The translations under genes and the position numbers were made by a program. Shown here in pieces: positions 26,816 through 33,359 of a DNA stretch of 41,716 nt. Position 1 is the first letter of the stretch; every line of letters begins with the position of its first letter. The DNA lies in the NCBI GenBank assembly GCA_031424015.1, contig JANPGR010000032.1:1-41716 (forward strand), read 5' to 3'. Source of the DNA: JANPGR01 sp031424015 (GTDB taxonomy: Bacteria > Patescibacteriota > Minisyncoccia > Phycocordibacterales > UBA1006). The notes beneath the pieces were generated by a model. That model ran no database searches. It saw only the letters and a list, made by a program, of their open reading frames with translations, and was not told the origin of the DNA.

Positions 26816-27262
26816 TTACTTCTGTCCAGAATCTCTACCTAGATGAGGATAACGTTTCCTCGACAACGCAGACATCAATCTGTGTTCGCTGTGTTGTGGA
26901 GTTGCCAGGTTGCCACGTTCACGCATTTTTTCTTTTAGATTGGTTTCTTCTCGTTCGAGAATTTTTATTATTGACAAAAGGAGTTTATGCAGAGACCTGA
27001 GGAGCTTATATAGAATATATTTTGCATACCTAACACAGAGGTAGGTCCATTTTCGCAAAGAAATATCATGGACCCAGAGCCAGATCCGCGCCAAAGTATT
27101 TTTCCAATAGCGTAGATTGGGTGTGTACCATTCGCTCAAAACAGGATAAGGAGAATCATTCTGCGAATGTGAATCATCGATAATGATGGATTTACGCAAA
27201 ATAATAGCAGTCATCCCTATGAGGGATGCAAAAAATATCAAAAATGAAATATGATAATCCAT
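26816..27262 (-). CDS. Membrane-anchored protein of unknown function
   Basis: This 148-aa protein starts MDYHISFLIFFASLIGM with one clear N-terminal membrane helix. A polar region with Trp/Tyr follows (SEWYTPNLRYWKNTLARIWLWV), then a Leu/Lys-rich amphipathic stretch and a basic C-terminus. I do not recognise the family. ATG 27262 is chosen because an extended -10 (27273-27281) lies 10 nt upstream; longer in-frame starts would lie within the promoter. Confidence 0.6.
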   Translation of the reverse strand: MDYHISFLIFFASLIGMTAIILRKSIIIDDSHSQNDSPYPVLSEWYTPNLRYWKNTLARIWLWVHDISLRKWTYLCVRYAKYILYKLLRSLHKLLLSIIKILEREETNLKEKMRERGNLATPQHSEHRLMSALSRKRYPHLGRDSGQK

Positions 27263-27272
27263 AGATACCTTT

Positions 27273-27281
27273 ATTATATCA
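27273..27281 (-). promoter_or_regulatory. Extended -10 box on the minus strand
   Basis: It reads TGA TATAAT on the minus strand, followed by 10 nt and ATG 27262. Confidence 0.6.
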
Positions 27282-27302
27282 TAAAATTTTTGGTAAATAT
27301 AC

Positions 27303-27330
27303 AAAGCCGCCTCCCTCGGGAGGCGGCTTT
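27303..27330. terminator. Strong bidirectional terminator
   Basis: AAAGCCGCCTCC and GGAGGCGGCTTT form a 12-bp GC-rich stem with a CTCG loop. It is placed to end the rpsB-tsf transcript after it crosses the miniature elements. Confidence 0.9.
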
Positions 27331-27338
27331 ACTAGATA

Positions 27339-27600
27339 GGACTTCTGCATTAGACTTCTTTCAAAACCTTCCAAAACACGAGTCACGGCTCTCATCCTTA
27401 TCGACCGCAGCCTTTATGGGCAAGATATCACCACTGGTGTTGTCGACTGCGGATAGGTTTTCTCAGTGTTTTGAAAGAAGTCTATTTTCCTCCAAAACAC
27501 GCAACGTAGTGCTCATCTCAGCGATATGCAACCTTTTGCCGATATGTAACCCATTGTGTATATCGCTTCCGATAGGTTTTTCTAGATAACGCAGAAGTCC
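27339..27600. repeat. Outer TA-flanked miniature inverted-repeat element (copy A)
   Basis: The ends are GGACTTCTGCATTA (27339-27352) and the complement of GGACTTCTGCGTTA (27587-27600), flanked by TA at 27337-27338 and 27601-27602. It is interrupted by a second element at 27353-27482. With that removed, the interior lines up with the copy at 41547-41673, including TTCC(A)AAAACACGCAAC and GCTCATCTC. The interior hairpin AGCGATAT/ATATCGCT is conserved in that copy with a compensating change. Confidence 0.8.
27353..27482. repeat. Inner TA-flanked miniature element nested in copy A
   Basis: Perfect 15-bp inverted repeats (GACTTCTTTCAAAAC at 27353-27367, complement at 27468-27482) lie between TA dinucleotides at 27351-27352 and 27483-27484. 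The 130-bp element contains a CCGCAG/CTGCGG stem. Its left interior (CTTCCAAAACACG...GCTCTCAT) resembles the outer element, so the two are related families. TA flanks are typical of IS630/Tc1-mariner-type insertion. Confidence 0.8.
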
Positions 27601-27628
27601 TACTAGAGACTCTGTAGAAAGGTCTGAA

Positions 27629-28087
27629 TTATGCTCCGATCTGCATTCGTACCAGTTTGGTAACTTCGATACGTTCTCCCAATTTTTGCATTGCTGATTC
27701 GATAACCTGGTGAATGGTGCGTTCACCATCGATGATGAATACTTCTTCGTTGATCGTTTCGAGGGTCGATCCCATAGCTGTTGCATGCATCGCGATCTGG
27801 GTCGCCAACTGAACGAATTCAGGGTTGATAGCGACGAAATCTGTCTCGCATTCGAGCTGTACCAGTGTTCCTACTGTTTTGTTGCTGTGAACATAGCTCG
27901 CAACAGTCCCTGCTGCCAATTCTCGGTCTGCCTTTTTTGCTGACTGACCTGCGGAGAATTCTCTGAGGATTGCTTTTGCAGCCTCGATGTCGCCATTTGC
28001 TGATTCGAGGGCTTCTTTACATTTCGCGATAGATATTCCTGTCTCGTCGCGGAGTTGCTTTACGAGTTCGATAGATATAGTACTCAT
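27629..28087 (-). CDS. tsf: Elongation factor Ts (short form)
   Basis: EF-Ts recycles EF-Tu by exchanging GDP for GTP. This 152-aa protein has the N-terminal UBA-like domain (VKQLRDETGISIAKCKEALE) and the core TDFV motif (ECETDFVAINPEF), but ends early. E. coli EF-Ts has about 283 aa, so the second half of the core is missing, as in other reduced forms. It lies 28 nt after rpsB in the usual rpsB-tsf operon. No Shine-Dalgarno sequence precedes it. Confidence 0.96.
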   Translation of the reverse strand: MSTISIELVKQLRDETGISIAKCKEALESANGDIEAAKAILREFSAGQSAKKADRELAAGTVASYVHSNKTVGTLVQLECETDFVAINPEFVQLATQIAMHATAMGSTLETINEEVFIIDGERTIHQVIESAMQKLGERIEVTKLVRMQIGA

Positions 28088-28115
28088 AGGATGAAAAATA
28101 GGTTATAGAGGTAAA

Positions 28116-28784
28116 TTATTTTACCGATTCTAATAGTAATGAGATGACGTAGTGAATCGTCTGCATATTTGCATCATTCGCTACAATTGGATAACTAATG
28201 TCAGCGATGTTACAGTCAGTATTGGAAAGTGCGATTACTGGAATGCCTTTTACTGCACATTCAGCAACACAGATGTGTTCTGCACGTGGATCGATTACGA
28301 TTACTGCTCCTGGTGCTCCTTCGAGAGATTCAATTCCGAGGAATTTTGATTCGAGGTCTTCGATTTCGCGCTCGATCATCAGACGCTCCTTTTTCGTCTT
28401 GTATACCAATGTGTCCGTATCTCGCTGGTCTTTGAGAGTTTTCATTTTGGTGATACGCTTTTTGACTTCGGGCCAGTTGGTAATCGTTCCTCCGATCCAA
28501 CGATCAGTAACGGTTGGGATACCTGCGTGTCCTGCCAATTTGCGTACGATTTCGCGTGCTTCTGGTTTGGTGCCGACCACGATGATACTCTTGCCGGCTG
28601 CTTTTACTGCTGCGAGGGCTAGGGTAGCGTCACTGATCTGGCGTACTGTCCATTCGAGGTCGATGAGATCTGTGCGATTCTTCATTCCATAGAGAAAAGG
28701 AACGACAGATGGATGACGACGAGAACGGGAATACCCCATATGAGCACCGCGTTCGTATAATGATTCGAGTATTTCTGCTGACAT
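28116..28784 (-). CDS. rpsB: 30S ribosomal protein S2
   Basis: This 222-aa small-subunit protein has the family pattern GAHMGYSRSRRHPSVVPFLYG, IIVVGTKPEAREIV, TDRWIGGTITNW and VIVIDPRAEHICVAECAVKGIPVIALSNTDCN split over the usual positions. The start is taken at ATG 28784 (MSAEILESLYERG). An upstream GTG at 28814 would add ten residues not typical of S2. No clear -10 box at the usual short distance could be found, so a leadered mRNA or a promoter further upstream is possible. Confidence 0.97.
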   Translation of the reverse strand: MSAEILESLYERGAHMGYSRSRRHPSVVPFLYGMKNRTDLIDLEWTVRQISDATLALAAVKAAGKSIIVVGTKPEAREIVRKLAGHAGIPTVTDRWIGGTITNWPEVKKRITKMKTLKDQRDTDTLVYKTKKERLMIEREIEDLESKFLGIESLEGAPGAVIVIDPRAEHICVAECAVKGIPVIALSNTDCNIADISYPIVANDANMQTIHYVISLLLESVK

Positions 28785-28933
28785 ATAATGTGTACGTGTG
28801 TATGTATCCTGCACAAATCCGAGTAATAATGGTGGATTTGTTTCTCGCTGGCCACAAGGTGCTATTCTGATGAATTTTGCGCTTTGTGTACCCTTCGACG
28901 GGTGATTGATTTTGTTAGAGTGGGATTATTCCC

Positions 28934-29043
28934 GGTAACATACATCCGAAATTGTATTTCTGCGAAACCGTCGACATGCTTTTTTGAAAATAGAGACTGT
29001 TACTGGCTTTTATTCTCGAAAAAAATTTCAGATGTATGTTACC
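28934..29043. repeat. 110-bp foldback element
   Basis: GGTAACATACATCCGAAATT (28934-28953) is repeated inverted at 29024-29043 with one mismatch. The 70-bp interior shows no gene. It is MITE-like; no other copy is visible in the window. Confidence 0.75.
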
Positions 29044-29147
29044 CTACAAACAAGGCAATACTCGCGAGTCCGTGGTTATCGGAAACAGTGATGTACAAGG
29101 ATGATACTAACACAAATAGCGGTTATGAGCAAGGTTCTTGTGATAGG

Positions 29148-29173
29148 ACCCCCTCCCGACCTCTCTCTAAAAG
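29148..29173 (+). repeat. 26-bp CT-rich direct repeat, copy 1
   Basis: It begins ACCCCCTCCCGACCTCTC and is identical to 29459-29484. A diverged inverted relative lies near 33240-33294. Confidence 0.85.
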
Positions 29174-29315
29174 TGGGCAGGAAAACCATAAAACCACTCC
29201 TCCTACACCAGACCCAAGCTAAGAGAAGTAAATTCTTGCTACAAACTACAGGGCTAGGCATTCCCCTCTGTGGAGGGGTGGCCAACGGCCGGGGTGGTTT
29301 TTACAAGGTATTTAC

Positions 29316-29343
29316 TTGACACATAGGTAATAATATGTACTAT
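29316..29343 (+). promoter_or_regulatory. Orphan promoter-like sequence
   Basis: Consensus -35 TTGACA (29316-29321), 16-bp spacer, TACTAT (29338-29343). No gene follows within reach. It may drive a small RNA, be inert, or be a chance match. Confidence 0.35.
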
Positions 29344-29458
29344 AGTTCTGGAATGGGCATTGTGTCCTCTTTTAACATCTTTGCAGAATTTGATTGTGGA
29401 AAACGGGTCTGACTCGTCGATTTCCCATTGGGTTTTGCAATATATAGGTGCGAAAAGA

Positions 29459-29484
29459 ACCCCCTCCCGACCTCTCTCTAAAAG
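29459..29484 (+). repeat. 26-bp CT-rich direct repeat, copy 2
   Basis: Identical to 29148-29173. It is followed by GAGGGGAGGAGATGCCGCC and a GCCGCC/GGCGGC hairpin. Confidence 0.85.
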
Positions 29485-29667
29485 AGGGGAGGAGATGCCG
29501 CCTATGGCGGCAGGAAACCACCCCGGCTTTCAGCCACCCCTCCACAGAGGGGAATTGCCGCCTACGGCGGCGAATACAGAGGAGTGGTGGAATAGAGGTA
29601 AATTCCTCACGTTTTTGTTTGTCTTTGTCTGTTCAGTTTGTTGCAGAATTCGAATTCAAAAGATATC

Positions 29668-29766
29668 GTCATTCCGGACTCGATCCGGAACCCAGGAGTA
29701 CCAGCCGATTGTTTCTATAGAAATACAGTAAACAAAAGGCAGAGAATCCCCTGGGTCCTGAATGAC
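29668..29766. repeat. Snap-back repeat with GTCATTCC ends (1)
   Basis: GTCATTCCGG at the left pairs with CCTGAATGAC at the right (one mismatch), with CCCAGG/CCTGGG inside. It is related in end sequence to 30082-30165 and 32446-32598. Confidence 0.7.
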
Positions 29767-30081
29767 GAAAATAACGACCAACGGAAGCATATTTTCTAAT
29801 GCCTTGGCCAAGCCCAGGAAGACGGCTACGCCGTTCTGGTCGGTCATTGTTTGGTATCAGATTGCAATAACAAGAAAAAGATTAGTAAAAACGTGAGGAA
29901 TTTCCTCGCAAAAGATTTAGTTTGTGTACTTTTATAGTAAAACACCTTTCTAGGGTTATATTACAAAGGTAAACAACAAAGAAGTAGTGTTTGTTTGTTT
30001 CGGGACCACCCCTCCAGTCTCCCAGGCTGGAGGGGAACCTGTTACATAAACTGCTGAAAGGAAACAAAAAACGCCGTTAGG

Positions 30082-30165
30082 CGTCTTCCCAGGCTTGACC
30101 TGGGATCCATAGATTACTGTAGCACAAACTGCAGTAATGGATCCTCGATCGAGTCAAGGATGACG
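30082..30165. repeat. Snap-back repeat with GTCATTCC-like ends (2)
   Basis: CGTCTTCC at the left pairs with GGATGACG at the right (one mismatch). An inner stem GGATCCAT/ATGGATCC is present. It is preceded by an ACGCC-GTTA-GGCGT hairpin. Confidence 0.65.
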
Positions 30166-30361
30166 GCTACGCCGTTCTGGTCTATTCCATGACCAAAAAA
30201 ATAAAAAAGAATCCAGTAGGGTGGAGGAAATGAATTTACGCAAGTGAATTCATATCCAAAGTCCGATCAAATATAACAAACTACATAATTCCATCAAAAA
30301 AAACGGCCTCGCGCTCCGCGCTCGGCCGATCAAAAAAATTCTAAAGTAAACAAAAGTAAAA

Positions 30362-32443
30362 ATGAAAATTTTCATCAAATTTTTTCTAGTGCTAACCTTG
30401 GCGCTACTAAGCCTCCCGACACAGGTCGAGGCACAAGTAAAATGTGAAACCTGCAATGAAAACGGGAACCTTAAAAAGGGTGACCCGAAAGTGGTTGCCT
30501 GGATGCGTGCGGCACGTTGCTCAGGAATCAATGTTCCAAATATTAATGTCTGGAATCAGAGTGCCTACGAGCAACTTGTGATAATCACCGGGAGCACATG
30601 TATCCCTAAATGTATTAGCAATAAAAGGGCGAAACAAAAAACAAAAAAAATAGTAAAAAACACTAACAATGATGACGGTGAGATTGATTACACAGCGGAC
30701 ACAGTGGAGGGTCACAGAAGAGGGAATAAAAAACCTCCGCTTATTGGAGAAGAAACACCTCCGTTTGTTGGAGGAGAAACACTACCGACTGTAAACTGTG
30801 ACTCTCTTACTATTCTGAAACAAGAAAATGCCTTCTTGAAAGAGAGGGTTGATTTCTTGGTCCCCAGAAATGTGGGTTTAAAGAGACTGACTGATTCTTT
30901 GAGGCGGGAATTAGTGAATTGCCCAAAAGTAGATACAGCAGTTTCGAAAAAGCTAGTCCCCGCTCCGGCACCGGTTTTTACCAAAAACGACACAACTGTT
31001 CTGAAACTTTGGGATGCAACCTTGCTTGCAGGCAGGACCCACATGGTCTCGCCGAATGCGACTGAAGAGGGGAGCGGTAATTTTTTCAATGCCTCTCTGC
31101 ATAGAAGGCTGGGAGACAGTTCTAAGAGTTGGTTGGGAGTAGAGCTACAAAGGTTCTACGATCAGTATGGTTTCGATAGAAGGAGTACAGCTCCACCAAG
31201 GTCACTTTTCCCAAATCATGCACTTATGATTTCCTACAGAACAGAAGTTTTGGGTTTTAAAACCCAGGTTTCTGCTGGAGCGATGAATGCTTCGCGGTTT
31301 TCGGAAATATATCCAGTATTCAAATCCAGTATCCAAAAAGATATTAACGAGGATTATTCTTTTTATGGTAATTCCCTTTTGTGGGGGATGCCGAAAAAAG
31401 ACCACTCTTTCGATCTTGAAACCGGCCTGATGGTCGGTGGGGACATAAAAAAGGACAAAGCAAATTTGAAAGGCCTAATAGGTGTCAGTACCAGCAATGT
31501 AGTTGCAGAGAAGCTGGGAGTAGGGGAAGAAAAGGAAAAAACCTCTAACTCATTTATCGTTGGAGTGAACCTTGGTTTAGGTGAACAACAAGAACAAGGG
31601 GAATACCCTTTTCTTGCTTTTTTCAAGGGATCATTCGACCTTGGTGGGGTAAAAAAGGGTTTTAATCCTCACATTCTTGAAGCTGGCTTTAAAGTTGGCT
31701 TTGGGTTTGGGGAAGAGGTCATCAAGCCTAAGATGGACTTCGGTCCGCCACAAATTGGAGGAACAGACTCGATCAAAACTTTTCCAACAGATTCGACTTT
31801 TCAAACTTCAGTTGGTGGCTCACAAAGCTACCAAGTTGAAATCGAGCCTGGTCCGGTTTCGACACCACTACCGCTTACTAAGGCAAAAGAAGTCATACCT
31901 GCTCCGGTGGATGTGGTTGATTCTCGGTCAGAAGAGTTAAAAGAAAAGGAAAGAGAGGAGGAGATTGTCAAAGCCATTGAAGCCCATAAAAGGGATTCGA
32001 TTGCTCAGGCGGGAAAGATTTTGAAGGATTATGAGGCGAGCCCTCCAGGCGGTAGTGTTAGTGGAGGTATGGGATCAAAAAAAGATTTCACCTCAGTGTC
32101 TCCGGAGGATGTGGGAATACGGGAGTGCATAAGAGGGCTTGATATATATGTATTGGATTCTACTTCTATAGAAGGAAACAAACATACAATGATTTTAGGG
32201 TCCCCTGTAGGGATACCGAAATTCATGAATTTAAACCCTGCTGATAAGATATCAAAACCAAGGAGAGAGGGTGTCATTGAGATAGTGGAGAGAAATGCTT
32301 TTTTTAAAGAGGGAGAATCTAAAAATATACGATACAGAGTGAGGGTCTATAACGGAAACAAGGCCATATGTAAGACCATTGTAGAAGGAGTTTTCCTCTC
32401 TAAGGAAGAGTATAAAAAAACAGGAAGAGAAAATAGGAAGTAA
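30362..32443 (+). CDS. Secreted beta-strand-rich protein of unknown function, probably foreign
   Basis: This 693-aa protein has a clear signal peptide (IFIKFFLVLTLALLSLPTQVEA-Q, cleavage near residue 24). A Cys-containing N-terminal part follows (CETC, CSG, TCIPKC). A short tandem repeat (PPLIGEET / PPFVGGET, about 123-140) and a coiled-coil-like stretch (about 150-185) come next. Residues about 200-470 consist of alternating hydrophobic strands (LGVELQRFYDQYGF, HALMISYRTEVLGF, EAGFKVGFGFGEE) like an outer-membrane beta-barrel. The C-terminal part has a charged helix (EELKEKEREEEIVKAIEAHKRD). Arg is encoded almost only by AGA/AGG, whereas neighbouring genes use mainly CGN. I do not recognise the family. 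Style and repeats recall Bacteroidota, but that is only an impression. Confidence 0.7.
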   Translation: MKIFIKFFLVLTLALLSLPTQVEAQVKCETCNENGNLKKGDPKVVAWMRAARCSGINVPNINVWNQSAYEQLVIITGSTCIPKCISNKRAKQKTKKIVKNTNNDDGEIDYTADTVEGHRRGNKKPPLIGEETPPFVGGETLPTVNCDSLTILKQENAFLKERVDFLVPRNVGLKRLTDSLRRELVNCPKVDTAVSKKLVPAPAPVFTKNDTTVLKLWDATLLAGRTHMVSPNATEEGSGNFFNASLHRRLGDSSKSWLGVELQRFYDQYGFDRRSTAPPRSLFPNHALMISYRTEVLGFKTQVSAGAMNASRFSEIYPVFKSSIQKDINEDYSFYGNSLLWGMPKKDHSFDLETGLMVGGDIKKDKANLKGLIGVSTSNVVAEKLGVGEEKEKTSNSFIVGVNLGLGEQQEQGEYPFLAFFKGSFDLGGVKKGFNPHILEAGFKVGFGFGEEVIKPKMDFGPPQIGGTDSIKTFPTDSTFQTSVGGSQSYQVEIEPGPVSTPLPLTKAKEVIPAPVDVVDSRSEELKEKEREEEIVKAIEAHKRDSIAQAGKILKDYEASPPGGSVSGGMGSKKDFTSVSPEDVGIRECIRGLDIYVLDSTSIEGNKHTMILGSPVGIPKFMNLNPADKISKPRREGVIEIVERNAFFKEGESKNIRYRVRVYNGNKAICKTIVEGVFLSKEEYKKTGRENRK

Positions 32444-32445
32444 CC

Positions 32446-32598
32446 GTCATTGCGGACCCAAAAATCAAGAAGCACCAAAAGTGCGACTATGATTTTTGGA
32501 ATTGATCCGCAACCCAGGGGTTTGAAACTTTTTGTTCTAGTAGATATGCCGAGAACAATAGGCTAGAATCCCTGGATTCCCGCCTGCGCGGGAATGAC
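32446..32598. repeat. Snap-back repeat with GTCATT ends and a dRS3-like core (3)
   Basis: It runs from GTCATTGCGG to CGCGGGAATGAC. The right end contains ATTCCC-GCCTGCGC-GGGAAT (32576-32595), which fits the ATTCCC-N8-GGGAAT pattern described for Neisseria dRS3 repeats. It starts 2 nt after the stop of the preceding gene and could also act as a terminator. Confidence 0.75.
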
Positions 32599-32610
32599 AA
32601 AAAATAAAAA

Positions 32611-33143
32611 CCTTTGCTGGCAGTCCGCCGGCTCTAGGTAATATACATGAGAATAATTTCCTGGAAGAATCTCGCCTCACGTAGAGGTGAAGGTTTGAAA
32701 GGGAGCTGATGGGAAGAGGCTGTTGCGCAACGTTGTGACATTCGTCGCAAAGGTTGCCGCAGCCTCGGACCTAGGCTAAATAGCTCCTCGTTTTGAGGGG
32801 TGACAAGAATGGGACCGTATTGGCCCGCCAGATTGGAATATCTGGGAAACAGTACAAACAGGATAACCGTAACCTGGTTTCAGAAATGAAATGAAATCCG
32901 TTATGCGCAGCAGTCCGCAAATAGGCTCTACCAGAATTTTCTGGTCCGCAGAAACTGCGAAGTGTTTCAAAAAAAGAATTGTGAAGAGTGATTGAGGTTT
33001 TTCAAGAACCTTGTAATGCGAAATGTATTGCTAAATCTTGAAATTGTACACAAGGGTATTTGAAATCCTTGGTGCAACAAGTCCCCTGTTGGGGCAAATG
33101 ATAAGGCCGAAATACAATATTTTTTTGTAAATTCGGCTTTTTT
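32611..33143 (+). ncRNA. Candidate structured RNA, family unidentified
   Basis: A dense series of perfect stems is seen: GCTGGC/GCCGGC near 32616-32632, and CCTC/GAGG near 32685-32697. GGAGCT/AGCTCC (32702-32707 with 32782-32787) encloses GAGGCTG/CAGCCTC (32716-32722 with 32760-32766), which encloses CAAC/GTTG and TGTGAC/GTCGCA. Further on are CCAGAT/ATCTGG (32828-32845), ACCAGA/TCTGGT (32930-32945), CGCAG-AAA-CTGCG (32947-32959) and CCCC-TGTT-GGGG (33083-33094). The run ends in an intrinsic terminator (33105-33143). There is no convincing reading frame. The 5' end is not defined. RNase P RNA and tmRNA signatures were looked for and not found. Confidence 0.5.
33105..33143 (+). terminator. Intrinsic terminator of the candidate RNA
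   Basis: GGCCGAA pairs with TTCGGCT, extended by TACAA/TTGTA, and is followed by TTTTTT on the plus strand. The T-run direction supports plus-strand transcription of the upstream structured region. Confidence 0.75.
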
Positions 33144-33159
33144 CATACCTGGATTTTAC

Positions 33160-33294
33160 CACCCCGCCCTAGTCGGGCACCCCTCCACAGAGGGGAATGT
33201 CTAACTCGGTAATGTCTGATAAAAATCCACCCCACCCCACCCCTAACCTCTTTGCCTCGTAGAGGGAGGGGGATGCCGCCGTAGGCGGCAAACG
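33160..33294. repeat. Mosaic CCCCTCC / GCCGCC repeats at the right edge of the island
   Basis: ACCCCTCCACAGAGGGGAAT here repeats the block near 29535-29555, and its inverse lies near 29261-29280. GAGGGAGGGGGATGCCGCC with a GCCGCC-GTA-GGCGGC hairpin is an inverted, diverged version of the 29459-29505 block. The region lies just before the proS promoter. Confidence 0.7.
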
Positions 33295-33322
33295 CTACTA
33301 TAAATACCATTGCACTACAGTT

Positions 33323-33351
33323 TTGTGTTTCTGGGGTTTATCTGGTAGTAT
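33323..33351 (+). promoter_or_regulatory. Promoter of the proS-mreB-mreC-tgt operon, leaderless
   Basis: -35 TTGTGT (33323-33328), 17-bp spacer, extended -10 TGG TAGTAT (33343-33351), then 8 nt (ACGGATAT) to ATG 33360. Confidence 0.75.
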
Positions 33352-33359
33352 ACGGATAT

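Larger units (their letters stand above)
28857..30361. other. Repeat-rich region without a gene (left half of an anomalous island)
   Basis: This 1.5-kb stretch has no convincing gene. It contains a 110-bp foldback element (28934-29043), a 26-bp direct repeat (29148-29173 and 29459-29484) and CCCCTCC/GGAGGGG mosaics. It also has GCCGCC-TAT/TAC-GGCGGC hairpins (29499 and 29567 regions) and two snap-back elements with GTCATTCC-type ends. The phrase GGCTACGCCGTTCTGGTC occurs twice, near 29823 and 30165. Reading frames here translate repeats and are not genes. Confidence 0.7.

Noticed and set aside
28198..28692. A long plus-strand frame antisense to rpsB
   Set aside because: It lies entirely over the well-conserved S2 gene and shows no domain or promoter.
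29360..29731. A 123-aa plus-strand reading frame in the island
   Set aside because: It translates straight through the 26-bp repeat, the GCCGCC hairpins and a snap-back repeat, so it is a by-product of repeats.
29656..29847. A 63-aa minus-strand reading frame ending VPDRVRNDDIF
   Set aside because: It is the translation of the GTCATTCC-type snap-back repeat, not a gene.
32776..32970. A 64-aa minus-strand frame inside the candidate RNA
   Set aside because: It has no recognisable domain and no -10 box, and the region is dominated by perfect hairpins.
32611..33143. RNase P RNA or tmRNA as the identity of the structured region
   Set aside because: No GAGGAAAGTCC-like or ACAGAA...CCGGCTTA-like blocks of RNase P, and no tRNA-like ends or tag reading frame of tmRNA, could be found. 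AGTCCGC and AAATAGG resemblances are too short.
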